This document shows, in pieces, positions 7,635 to 14,887 of a stretch of 19,979 nucleotides of DNA. Under the pieces are notes generated by a model. It was not told the DNA's origin, ran no database searches, and saw only the letters and a list, made by a program, of their open reading frames with translations. The stretch is taken from the NCBI GenBank assembly GCA_026992375.1, contig JALXAF010000241.1:1-19979 (forward strand), read 5' to 3'. How positions within the stretch are numbered: the first letter of the stretch is position 1; the number at the start of each line of letters is the position of its first letter. Origin of the DNA: Anaerolineae bacterium. GTDB taxonomy: Bacteria > Chloroflexota > Anaerolineae > J102. A program made the position numbers and the translations under genes.

Positions 7635-8795
7635 ATGCAGCAGCCGTTGAAGATTGCATTGATGGGGACGCGTGGCGTTCCTGCGTCTTATTCCGGGTTT
7701 GAAACATGCGTGGAGCAGTTAGGCTCCAGGCTGGCCGCGCGCGGGCACGATGTGACAGTGTACGCTCGCAAACATCATATTTCTTATGACAAGCCAACCT
7801 ATCGCGGCATGAAGTTGGTCAAATTGCCAACCATTGCCAACAAGTATCTGGATACGATCGTGCACACTTTTCTTTCCAGCGTGCATGGCTTGTTCCTGGG
7901 CTATGATATTGTGCTGTATTTCATCGCTGGCAATAGCCCCGTGGCGTGGATTCCCAGGCTGGCGGGCCAGAAGACCATCATCAATGTGGATGGCCTGGAC
8001 TGGAAGCGGGAGAAGTGGCCCGAATTCGCCAAGCGATACATTCGGTTCGCAGAGCGGCTTTCGGGCGTCACCGCCAATGCTGTCATCTCTGATTCCCGAG
8101 TGGTTCAGCGTTATTATCAGGATGTCTATCACATTCCCACCACCTACATCGCTTATGGCGCCGAGTTGCCCCGACGCGAGCCGGGCGAGACGCTGTGGAA
8201 GCTGGGCCTGAAGCCGCGGGAGTACGTGCTTTATGTCGGGCGTCTCGTGCCCGAGAATTGCGCCCATCATCTTGTCGAAGCCTGGCAGGGGTTGGACACG
8301 GATATGAAGTGCGTCATCGTTGGCGACGCGCCTTACGCCGGGGATTACAAGGCCCAGCTTCGTTCTTACCACGATCCGCGCGTCATCATGCCCGGATATG
8401 TCTTTGGCGAGGGCTATTGGGAGCTGGCCAGCAATGCTTACGCCTTTGTTTTGACATCCGGCGTGGGCGGCACCCATCCCTCCCTGGTCGAGAACATGGC
8501 GTTCGGCAATTGCGTCGTGGTGCACGACACGCCCGAAAACCGGGAGACCATTGGCGACGCCGGGCTGACCTACAACGGCGCTCTGGGCGGGGAGGGCTTG
8601 CGGCCCGTACTTCAGCGATTGCTGGATGATCCCGCACTGGTGGAGACTTATCGCCAGAAGGCCGCGGCCCGGGCCGCCCGAAAGTTTTCCTGGGAAGCGG
8701 TTACAGACGCTTACGAGGCGTTGTTCTATGACGTCTTGAATGGCGAACGCGTCGCTTTGTTTGAAACTGCTGTTTCTACGGGGAAAGATGGCTAA
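7635..8795 (+). CDS. DUF1972-type glycosyltransferase (rhamnosyltransferase-like)
   Basis: GT-B fold sugar transferase of 386 residues. The N-terminal segment KIALMGTRGVPASYSGFETC is the hallmark of the DUF1972 domain, found at the front of some GT4 enzymes including annotated rhamnosyltransferases of surface-polysaccharide clusters. Other landmarks are INVDGLDWKREKW at 116-128, the inter-domain YVGRLVPENCAHHLVEA region from 200, and GGTHPSLVENMAFG at 278-291, which corresponds to the donor-binding E-x7-E region of the family though only its first part is conserved. The ATG at 7635 has only a weak ribosome site (GGGGAT). It is last in the polysaccharide cluster, 31 bp after the small ORF. The name rhamnosyltransferase is by family resemblance only. 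Confidence 0.88.
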   Translation: MQQPLKIALMGTRGVPASYSGFETCVEQLGSRLAARGHDVTVYARKHHISYDKPTYRGMKLVKLPTIANKYLDTIVHTFLSSVHGLFLGYDIVLYFIAGNSPVAWIPRLAGQKTIINVDGLDWKREKWPEFAKRYIRFAERLSGVTANAVISDSRVVQRYYQDVYHIPTTYIAYGAELPRREPGETLWKLGLKPREYVLYVGRLVPENCAHHLVEAWQGLDTDMKCVIVGDAPYAGDYKAQLRSYHDPRVIMPGYVFGEGYWELASNAYAFVLTSGVGGTHPSLVENMAFGNCVVVHDTPENRETIGDAGLTYNGALGGEGLRPVLQRLLDDPALVETYRQKAAARAARKFSWEAVTDAYEALFYDVLNGERVALFETAVSTGKDG

Positions 8796-8806
8796 TTCGT
8801 CGAAAT

Positions 8807-8826
8807 AGTCTAAATGAGTCTAAATG
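8807..8826 (+). repeat. Two tandem copies of a 10-bp unit at the glgP start
   Basis: AGTCTAAATG occurs twice in direct succession (8807-8816 and 8817-8826). The second copy contains the annotated glgP start codon. This leaves no Shine-Dalgarno before that ATG. Confidence 0.8.
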
Positions 8827-11409
8827 AAAATTCTACCCAGAGGTAATAAATTGAATCTTTTAGGAACTTTATCTGTTTTTCCTTCAATTCCCAAGCGTTT
8901 GAGTAAACTTGATGATTTAATCTATAATTTGTGGTGGTCCTGGTCTCCGCGGGCGCAGGCCATGTTTCGGGTCATCGATCCCATCATCTGGGAGGAGGTG
9001 AATCACAACCCCGTCAAACTTCTGCGGAGCGTTTCGCCCGAGCGGTTGGCCGCGTTGGCCGAAGATGACGACTTCCTCGATTTCTACGATAGCGTCATCG
9101 CTGATTTCGAGGCCTACATGAACCCGGAATCGACCTGGTTCAGCCGCACCTATCCAGAGCATCAGGATGATCTCATCGCCTATTTCTCCGCCGAGTTCGG
9201 CCTGCATGAGTCGTTGCCCATTTACTCCGGCGGTTTGGGCGTTTTGTCCGGGGATCATTGCAAATCGGCCAGCGATCTGGGCCTGCCCTTCGTCGGTGTT
9301 GGCTTTCTTTATCCCCAGGGCTATTTTACGCAATACATTGCGGATGACGGCACGCAAGAGGCGCTTTATGAGAAGCTCGATTTTTCCGAGGCTCCGGTGC
9401 TGCCCGCCCGCGACCCCCAGGGCAACGAGGTGATCATCAGCGTCGAACTGCCCGGGCGCAGCGTTTATGCAAAAGTGTGGCGCATTCAGGTGGGGCGCAT
9501 TCCCCTGTTTTTGATGGATACCAATGTCGAGCTGAACGCGGAGGCTGATCGCGAACTGGCTGCGCGTCTCTATGGCGGTGATCACGAGATTCGGATCGCC
9601 CAGGAGATCGTTTTGGGGATTGGCGGGGTGCGAGCGTTGCGGGCGTTGGGCCTCAACCCTGCGGTTTATCACATGAATGAGGGGCATTCGGCTTTCCTTA
9701 GCCTGGAGCGCGTGCGCGAGTTGGTGCAAGAAAAGCATCTCCGATTTTTCGAGGCCCAACAGGTGGTGGCAGCCAGTTCCGTTTTCACCACTCATACGCC
9801 GGTGCCCGCTGGCAACGACGCTTTTTCCTTCGATTTGATCGACAAGTATTTCCATACCTACTGGGGCCAGATGGGGCTGGATCGCATCGGCTTTATGAAC
9901 CTCGCCCGCTGGCAGACGCCCTGGGGCGAGATGTTTAGCATGACCGTGCTGGCGCTGCGTTTCGCTGCCTACGCCAATGGCGTGAGCAAGCTGCACGGGC
10001 ATGTGGCGCGCAAGATGTGGGCGAACTTGTGGCCGGGCCTGCCGGTGGAGGAAGTTCCCATCACCCACATCACCAATGGCGTGCACACCGGCACCTGGCT
10101 TTCTTCCGAGCTAGCAGATCTCTATGATGAGTATCTGGGGGAGGACGACTGGCGAGAGGAGCCCGATTTGCACGACGCCTGGGACAATGTGGAATCGATC
10201 CCTGACGAAGTTTTGTGGAAATGGCATCAGTCGTTGCGGCGGGAAGCTCTCGATTTCTTGCGAGATCGCGTTGCGTCTCAGCGGCGTCGTTACGGCGCAT
10301 CTCCGACGGAGATCGAGGCGGCGTACAAGTTGTTCAATCCCAATGCTCTGACCATTGGTTTCGCCCGCCGTTTCGCCACCTACAAGCGCGCCAATTTGAT
10401 CTTCCATGATCTGGAGCGGATCAAGCGCATCTTGAATGATCCCGATCGCCCGGTGCAGATCATCTTTTCAGGCAAGGCGCATCCCGCGGATGAGCCCGGC
10501 AAAGCCATCATCAAGCAGATTCACCAGCTATCCAAGCAGCCCGAGTTCCTGGGGAAGATCATTTTTGTCGAAAATTACGATATGAACATCGCCCGGCGGC
10601 TGGTGCAGAGCGTGGATCTGTGGTTGAACACGCCCCGGCGGCCAAATGAAGCCAGCGGCACCAGCGGCGAGAAGGCTGCGCTCAACGCCGTTCCCAACTT
10701 CTCTGTGCTGGATGGCTGGTGGGTGGAAGGCTACAATGGCGAAAATGGCTGGGTTGTGGGCGATGAACGGGCGTATCGTGACGAGGCCACGCAAGATGAG
10801 GCGGACGCCCAATCCCTTTATAACACGCTGGAAAACGCCATCATCCCCGCATTTTTCAACCGCGACGCGTCGGGCGCGCCCCGCGAGTGGATTCGACGCA
10901 TGAAAGCGTCGGTCAAATACTGTGCGCCGCGTTTTTCCATGAGCCGTCAGGTGAAGGATTACATGAACAAGCTATATCTGCCGGCGATCAAGGAGGGCAA
11001 GGATATGGCGGCGGACGATTTCTCTCGGGCGCGGACATTGGCCCAGTGGAAGGAGTCGATTTACCGCAGTTGGGGACAGGTGCACATCTCTGCCAGCCGC
11101 CCGGAGGCCGAGAGGCTGTCCATTGGCGATTGCATCGACTTGATCGCACGGGTGTTCCTCGGCACTATTTCCCAGGATGACGTCTCCGTTGAAATCGTCT
11201 GGGGCAGGCGATCTAAGGAGAGCGATGAGCTTCAGGACATTCGGGTGGTTCCCATGACACTGGAGGGATCTGAGTCAGACGGCATGGTCACCTACTCCGG
11301 ACGTCTCTGTTTTGATGCCAACGGCAAATTCGGCTTCGCTATTCGGGTTCTGCCCATCCATCCTTATCTCAACAATCGTTACGAGATGGCCCTGATTAAA
11401 TGGGCGTGA
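8824..11409 (+). CDS. glgP: Alpha-glucan (glycogen/maltodextrin) phosphorylase, DUF3417 type
   Basis: PLP-dependent GT35 enzyme that releases glucose-1-phosphate from the non-reducing ends of glycogen or maltodextrin with phosphate, in the cytoplasm. At 861 residues it matches the shorter GlgP branch that carries an N-terminal DUF3417 region (about 12-110, with YNLWWSWSPRA). Core motifs: AYFSAEFGLHESLPIYSGGL starting near 117, HMNEGHSAF, HTPVPAGND, the phosphate/PLP segment GFARRFATYKRA, SGKAHPADE, and the PLP-lysine region EASGTSGEKAALN with K617 as the expected Schiff-base lysine. The annotated ATG at 8824 lacks a ribosome site; a TTG at 8851 preceded by AGAGG and yielding a start just before NLLGTLSVFPSIP is a strong alternative. 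The first 100 bp or so are clearly more AT-rich than the rest. It may be read as its own unit after the glycosyltransferase cluster; it ends at a strong terminator. Confidence 0.96.
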   Translation: MKILPRGNKLNLLGTLSVFPSIPKRLSKLDDLIYNLWWSWSPRAQAMFRVIDPIIWEEVNHNPVKLLRSVSPERLAALAEDDDFLDFYDSVIADFEAYMNPESTWFSRTYPEHQDDLIAYFSAEFGLHESLPIYSGGLGVLSGDHCKSASDLGLPFVGVGFLYPQGYFTQYIADDGTQEALYEKLDFSEAPVLPARDPQGNEVIISVELPGRSVYAKVWRIQVGRIPLFLMDTNVELNAEADRELAARLYGGDHEIRIAQEIVLGIGGVRALRALGLNPAVYHMNEGHSAFLSLERVRELVQEKHLRFFEAQQVVAASSVFTTHTPVPAGNDAFSFDLIDKYFHTYWGQMGLDRIGFMNLARWQTPWGEMFSMTVLALRFAAYANGVSKLHGHVARKMWANLWPGLPVEEVPITHITNGVHTGTWLSSELADLYDEYLGEDDWREEPDLHDAWDNVESIPDEVLWKWHQSLRREALDFLRDRVASQRRRYGASPTEIEAAYKLFNPNALTIGFARRFATYKRANLIFHDLERIKRILNDPDRPVQIIFSGKAHPADEPGKAIIKQIHQLSKQPEFLGKIIFVENYDMNIARRLVQSVDLWLNTPRRPNEASGTSGEKAALNAVPNFSVLDGWWVEGYNGENGWVVGDERAYRDEATQDEADAQSLYNTLENAIIPAFFNRDASGAPREWIRRMKASVKYCAPRFSMSRQVKDYMNKLYLPAIKEGKDMAADDFSRARTLAQWKESIYRSWGQVHISASRPEAERLSIGDCIDLIARVFLGTISQDDVSVEIVWGRRSKESDELQDIRVVPMTLEGSESDGMVTYSGRLCFDANGKFGFAIRVLPIHPYLNNRYEMALIKWA

Positions 11410-11431
11410 ATCCGCCCTGAATCGAGATGTG

Positions 11432-11460
11432 AAAAGCCCCGCAACCGGTGCGGGGCTTTT
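11432..11460. terminator. Bidirectional intrinsic terminator between glgP and ytxH-like gene
   Basis: A perfect 12-bp stem (AAAAGCCCCGCA pairing with TGCGGGGCTTTT) closes a 5-base loop (ACCGG). It is followed on the plus strand by GTGTTTTTT. Read on the minus strand, the stem also ends in TTTT, so the same hairpin can stop the convergent ytxH/rpoD transcript. It starts 22 bp after the glgP stop. Confidence 0.92.
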
Positions 11461-11505
11461 GTGTTTTTTCTGTCTGGCGGATTACGCCGGGGCGGAAGAC
11501 GTTGT

Positions 11506-11751
11506 CTATTGCTGGGGTGGGGGCACAGGGATCGCTGGCGGTTCGTCGTCGATGGGAAATCCGAGTTCCTGTTCCAGTTGCTTGCGCCGTTCTTCCGCCG
11601 AGCGCTTGCCTTCCTCAATTGCTCGATTGATTCCTTCTTTGATGTCGCGGATAATCCCTTCGTTGCTTTCTTTTGTGACAAGAAGGTAAACGCCTGCGCC
11701 CAGAGTGGCGCCCAGAGCGAGTCCGCCAACGAATTTCAAAAGGGTTTTCAT
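11506..11751 (-). CDS. YtxH-like small membrane protein
   Basis: Small 81-residue protein with one N-terminal glycine- and alanine-rich transmembrane segment (about residues 6-25, FVGGLALGATLGAGVYLLVT), then a charged helical region (about 30-63) rich in Glu, Lys and Arg that looks like a coiled coil, and a proline-rich tail ending PVPPPQQ. This layout matches the YtxH-like family, whose precise role is not established. The ATG at 11751 has GAGGA 6 bp upstream. It starts 15 bp after the rpoD stop in the same direction, so it is probably co-transcribed with the sigma factor gene, and it ends at the shared bidirectional terminator. Confidence 0.78.
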   Translation of the reverse strand: MKTLLKFVGGLALGATLGAGVYLLVTKESNEGIIRDIKEGINRAIEEGKRSAEERRKQLEQELGFPIDDEPPAIPVPPPQQ

Positions 11752-11766
11752 AGAGTTCCTCGCAGG

Positions 11767-13104
11767 TTATGAAAGGTAATCGCGCAGTTTTCTGCTGCGG
11801 CTAGGGTGCCGCAGCCTGCCCAGGGCCTGCGCCTCGATTTGTCGAATGCGCTCTCGTGTGACGCCGAATTTCCTGCCGACTTCCTCGAGGGTGTAGTTGT
11901 AGCCGTCCACCAGCCCGAAGCGCAGTTGCAAAATCCTCACTTCGCGCGGGGAGAGGGATGCAAAAATCTCGTCGATGACCTCTCGCAGCAGTTGTCGAGA
12001 GGCTTCATCGGTGGGAGATTGCGCATCTTCGTCGGGGATGAAGTCGCCCAGGTAGCTGTCTTCCTCCTCTCCCACGGGCATTTCGAGAGAAAGCGGGCGC
12101 TGGCTGACGCGAATGACCTGTTCCACCTTCTTGGGGGAAACACCCAGCGCTTCGGCGATTTCCTCGGTGGTGGGCTCCCGGCCTAGTTCTTGCACCAATT
12201 GGCGACTGGTGCGAGTGAGGCGGTTGATTTGTTCGTACATGTGCACGGGCACGCGAATGGTGCGCCCCTGATCTGCGATGGCCCGGGTGACAGCCTGACG
12301 AATCCACCACGTGGCGTAGGTGCTGAACTTGTAGCCGCGGCGGTAATCGAACTTGTTGACGGCCCGGATCAGTCCGATATTCCCTTCCTGAATGAGATCG
12401 AGGAAAGGGACGCCGCGTCCCACGTATTTCTTGGCGACGCTGACGACCAGACGGGAGTTGGCCTTGATGAGGTGCTCCTGCGCACGTTCGCTATCGCGCA
12501 CCACCCAGAGCAGATATTCCTTCTCGATGGGGTCCTCGACGCCCTTCTCCAGGCGCTCCCGGGCCAGATCGCCGCGCTCCATGCGCTTGGCCAATTCCAC
12601 CTCTTCTGCGGCGGTGAGCAGTGGCACGCGCCCGATCTCCTTGAGATACAGGCTGATCGAATCGTCCATTTCTATCTGGCTGAGATCGATGTGTGGCGTG
12701 GCCTCAGGCGTTTCCTCCTTTTGTGTGCGCTTTTTTTCGGCGACGAGAATGCTCTCCTCCTCGGATATTTCCGGAATGTCTTCGGCAATTTCTTCGCCCC
12801 CTTCCTTCATGTCGCGCACTTCGATCCCATGGTCGAAGAGGGTGAGGAAGATATCCTCAAGGAGATCCATGTTTGACTCCACTTCCGGGATGACAGTCAA
12901 AATTTCGTCATAAGTTACGGACCCGCTATCTTTCCCCGTCCTTAGCAGATATTCGACGGGCGTTTCTCCCGGATCTAAAACGGAGGTTTCCTCCTTGGCG
13001 CCATCTTCGTCCGCTGTCTCGAAGAACTCTTTTTCGAGTTTTTCTTCTCTGTTTTGACTGATGTCTTCTTGTGTCTTTTCTTCCATGTCTTTTGTCTTTG
13101 TCAC
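11767..13104 (-). CDS. rpoD: RNA polymerase primary sigma factor (sigma-70/SigA)
   Basis: Housekeeping sigma factor that directs RNA polymerase to -10/-35 promoters. With the GTG start at 13104 it has 445 residues. Layout: acidic N-terminus with a region 1.1-like domain (about 61-100, VTYDEILTVIPEVE and DHGIEV), an acidic linker, region 1.2 (about 146-180), region 2 with the core-binding and -10 recognition segment YATWWIRQAVTRAI at 263-276, region 3 (about 285-365), and region 4 with the helix-turn-helix VTRERIRQIEAQALGRLRHP at 415-434. The RpoD-specific regions identify the primary rather than an alternative factor. The frame extends upstream to an ATG at 13179, but that version has no ribosome site, while GGAGG sits 6 bp before the GTG. 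It lies between the methyltransferase and the ytxH-like gene. No convincing own promoter was found. Confidence 0.96.
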   Translation of the reverse strand: MTKTKDMEEKTQEDISQNREEKLEKEFFETADEDGAKEETSVLDPGETPVEYLLRTGKDSGSVTYDEILTVIPEVESNMDLLEDIFLTLFDHGIEVRDMKEGGEEIAEDIPEISEEESILVAEKKRTQKEETPEATPHIDLSQIEMDDSISLYLKEIGRVPLLTAAEEVELAKRMERGDLARERLEKGVEDPIEKEYLLWVVRDSERAQEHLIKANSRLVVSVAKKYVGRGVPFLDLIQEGNIGLIRAVNKFDYRRGYKFSTYATWWIRQAVTRAIADQGRTIRVPVHMYEQINRLTRTSRQLVQELGREPTTEEIAEALGVSPKKVEQVIRVSQRPLSLEMPVGEEEDSYLGDFIPDEDAQSPTDEASRQLLREVIDEIFASLSPREVRILQLRFGLVDGYNYTLEEVGRKFGVTRERIRQIEAQALGRLRHPSRSRKLRDYLS

Positions 13105-13110
13105 AGACAA

Positions 13111-13115
13111 CCTCC
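13111..13115 (-). promoter_or_regulatory. Shine-Dalgarno fixing the rpoD GTG start
   Basis: GGAGG on the minus strand is followed by six bases (TTGTCT) and then GTG at 13104-13102. This is the best ribosome site in the region and places the start 25 codons inside the longest open frame. Confidence 0.8.
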
Positions 13116-13197
13116 AGGAGCGCCGATGTGGTTGGCGATGCAAAAGCGTCTGTCGATTGTAAGTAAGATTGTGGAACATAGAGTTTGGTTACGTCCC

Positions 13198-13213
13198 TGT
13201 TTCACGTGAAACC
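13198..13213. promoter_or_regulatory. parS-like site 1 (ParB binding palindrome)
   Basis: TGTTTCACGTGAAACC matches the bacterial chromosomal parS palindrome TGTTTCACGTGAAACA at 15 of 16 positions, with the only mismatch at the outermost base. It lies in the gap between the methyltransferase stop (7 bp away) and rpoD. ParB clamps spread from such sites in chromosome segregation. No parA or parB gene is in the window. Confidence 0.72.
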
Positions 13214-13219
13214 GTATTC

Positions 13220-14125
13220 TCATGATTCTTTGGGACGAGGATGACGAAAGTCGTAAATTCCGTCTATAATCGGCCAATGTGAGTTGCAGTTGGGGCAGAT
13301 TACTGCAAATTCAGTGAGTTGCAATTCTCTTGTGCCGCATTTTGGGCATTGAAAAAGCCCTTCGGATGGCGAACGCGGTTTGGTTGCTATGTTTTTTGTG
13401 ATAACGCTGGGGCTGAGTTTGAGTGCTGCGCCGGGTCTGGCGATTGCGTTGTCAATCTTCGCCAGCGTCTGTGGCGACACTCTTCGTTTTATTGCAGGAA
13501 GGCGAAAGTTGGAGATTGCCAACTCTTCTTCTGTTCGAAAGCCCGCTCCCCGAATGGCTTGCTTCATCCATTCGGGATGAAAGTCATAGTTGAGAGGGGC
13601 GAACTCGTAAGGCTCTTTTTTGAACGGGTTCCAGGCCTGCTTCTTAAATAAGTAGCGGACGATAGCCTTGGCGTTTCGCTTGTTTGCAAATTCAAGGATA
13701 AAGGTTTGCCCCCCCTGCAACACGCGCTGGATTTCCGCTAGCGCCAATTCTATGGATTCCAGGTGATGCGCAACGCGAATCATCACAATCGCATCCGCCA
13801 GGTTGTCGATAAAAGGGAGATGGTAGACGTTCGCCGCAACAAACTTGTACCTGGGGTTTTCTCCGAAGGTTTTTCTTGCCTCGGAGAGGTGGGATAACGA
13901 GTAATCGAGAAGGATGACCTGTTCGTAGCGGCGATACATGTTAGCGAGCCTTCCGAATCCTGCGCCTATTTCTATGAGCGTCCCGCCCGACGGGGGGAGC
14001 AGTCGCTGAAGCGCTTTGCGCTCGGTCATGTCTTCGAATTCTCTTCCCTGCCCTTCCCAGAAATCGGTCTTGTATGTGCTCCCTTCGTAGCTGATAATCT
14101 TGGGTTGGCGCGTTCTTTGTGTCAA
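13220..14125 (-). CDS. SAM-dependent methyltransferase with C-terminal zinc ribbon
   Basis: Class I methyltransferase of 301 residues. Motif I EIGAGFGRL at 52-60 binds S-adenosylmethionine, LLDYS at 72-76 supplies the acidic residue after strand 2, and DAIVMIRVAHHL at 111-122 resembles motif IV of methyltransferase domain 11 proteins. The C-terminal part carries two CxxC pairs (C260/C263 and C277/C280) in a Trm112-like zinc ribbon ending WPIIDGIYDF. Substrate is unknown; similar proteins are annotated as methyltransferases of lipids, quinones or glycans. The start is a TTG at 14125, chosen because AGAGG lies 5 bp upstream and the longer conserved N-terminus fits; the next in-frame ATG is at codon 33. 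It is the first gene of the minus-strand unit and is flanked by the two parS-like sites. Confidence 0.86.
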   Translation of the reverse strand: MTQRTRQPKIISYEGSTYKTDFWEGQGREFEDMTERKALQRLLPPSGGTLIEIGAGFGRLANMYRRYEQVILLDYSLSHLSEARKTFGENPRYKFVAANVYHLPFIDNLADAIVMIRVAHHLESIELALAEIQRVLQGGQTFILEFANKRNAKAIVRYLFKKQAWNPFKKEPYEFAPLNYDFHPEWMKQAIRGAGFRTEEELAISNFRLPAIKRRVSPQTLAKIDNAIARPGAALKLSPSVITKNIATKPRSPSEGLFQCPKCGTRELQLTEFAVICPNCNSHWPIIDGIYDFRHPRPKES

Positions 14126-14130
14126 TAGAA

Positions 14131-14135
14131 CCTCT
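14131..14135 (-). promoter_or_regulatory. Shine-Dalgarno for the TTG-started methyltransferase
   Basis: AGAGG on the minus strand, five bases (TTCTA) before the TTG at 14125-14123. It supports the rare start codon. Confidence 0.65.
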
Positions 14136-14187
14136 GGTTGATAAAAGGAGTCGTGGTCGTTTCGCTGTTTGCAGTTGGTGGGCGGAA

Positions 14188-14203
14188 TGTTTCATGTGAA
14201 ACT
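14188..14203. promoter_or_regulatory. parS-like site 2
   Basis: TGTTTCATGTGAAACT matches the parS palindrome at 14 of 16 positions (mismatches at bases 8 and 16). It lies in the 5' leader of the methyltransferase gene, between its predicted promoter and its start codon. It is 990 bp from site 1. Confidence 0.55.
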
Positions 14204-14233
14204 GCGGGCGAGGATGAGGGCGAAACTTAACAT

Positions 14234-14262
14234 ATTGTAGCAGAAAAAAGGCGGTTTGGCAA
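14234..14262 (-). promoter_or_regulatory. Sigma-70 type promoter for the methyltransferase (rpoD) unit
   Basis: On the minus strand TTGCCA (14262-14257; 5 of 6 to the -35 consensus) and TACAAT (14239-14234; 5 of 6 to the -10 consensus) are separated by exactly 17 bp. Transcription would start near 14227, giving a leader of about 100 bases that contains parS-like site 2. Confidence 0.65.
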
Positions 14263-14782
14263 CCCCTCTTTTGAGAAAAGTTTTAAAATTTTGATCTTTT
14301 GGATTCTTGAGGGCTTCGTACGCCGACGCAAGCCTGGGCAATTCCATGCTTTGTTTGCGTTCCGCGGGCAGGGACACCGGAGAGCTCGCGATGTCTCCTG
14401 TTCTACGGTTGGGGTCGCTATTACGAGGGTCTCATCACCACTTTTTGCCACGAAGAAGATGAAGACATGAAGTGTTTTTCCTTTTTTGCTCCTTCGAAAA
14501 GCTTCGAGCCTTCGTGGCTTTTTGAGGCTTAAAGTCGAGTGCGTTAGCAGTTGCTGTGCGTGATGAAATTCGTCTGGCTGACTTTTTCTTTCTTCTTCGG
14601 CTTCGCCTTGGCCACTCTCTTCTCCTCCTCGCTTGGTGACCTGTCCCCCTGAGATATGAAATATCCGTGAAGTTCCCAACAACCCAAAGCGAATCTTGCC
14701 GAAAGTTCAAAACGTCTGAGACTTTGTGTTTGGGCGACAACTATACTTTCTGGTTCAAACAACCAGGATTGGATATGGCCTT
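14263..14782. other. Non-coding divergent region, no convincing gene
   Basis: About 520 bp between two divergent promoter candidates. Several open frames cross it on the minus strand but none has a good start, ribosome site or recognisable protein. It holds an AT-rich stretch near 14268-14302, the inverted octamer element at 14447-14518, and a polypyrimidine stretch (14580-14632) on the plus strand. Confidence 0.6.
14447..14518. repeat. Inverted pair of degenerate octamer repeats
   Basis: GCCACGAAG at 14447-14455 is exactly inverted by CTTCGTGGC at 14510-14518. Each arm continues as a degenerate array with an 8-bp period: CACGAAGA, AGATGAAG, ACATGAAG on the left, and GCTTCGAG, CCTTCGTG on the right. 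The arrangement looks like a dispersed REP-like element. Confidence 0.5.
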
Positions 14783-14811
14783 TTGCATCTTGCCGCGTTG
14801 CGTGATAAAAT
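14783..14811 (+). promoter_or_regulatory. Candidate promoter for the nuo operon, extended -10
   Basis: TAAAAT at 14806-14811 (5 of 6 to the -10 consensus) is preceded by TG one base upstream, making an extended -10 element. A weak -35 (TTGCAT, 14783-14788) lies exactly 17 bp before it. A start near 14818 would leave a 70-base leader before nuoA. Confidence 0.4.
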
Positions 14812-14887
14812 GCACAGCGTTATTTTGATTCCTATTCAGCAGCAAGCAGCATTATCTGAACCCAGCAATCATCGGAGATAGCAGTTC

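Noticed and set aside
13172..13179. GTGGAACA, a half-site of a parS variant
   Set aside because: Only eight bases, no matching second half, and likely by chance.
13105..13179. Extended rpoD N-terminus starting at ATG 13179
   Set aside because: No ribosome site before that ATG, the extra 25 residues do not resemble sigma N-termini, and GGAGG fixes the GTG at 13104.
14742..14747. TATACT as a -10 element for nuoA
   Set aside because: No acceptable -35 lies 16-18 bp upstream; the extended -10 at 14803-14811 fits better.
14752..14760. GGTTCAAAC, like a tRNA T-loop
   Set aside because: The surrounding bases do not form an acceptor stem or an anticodon arm.
14544..14762. 72-codon minus-strand frame with a lysine-rich end, and a longer 151-codon frame at 14227-14682
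   Set aside because: The former begins at an isolated TTG with no ribosome site and the latter crosses repeats; neither gives a recognisable protein. A remnant of a mobile element cannot be excluded.
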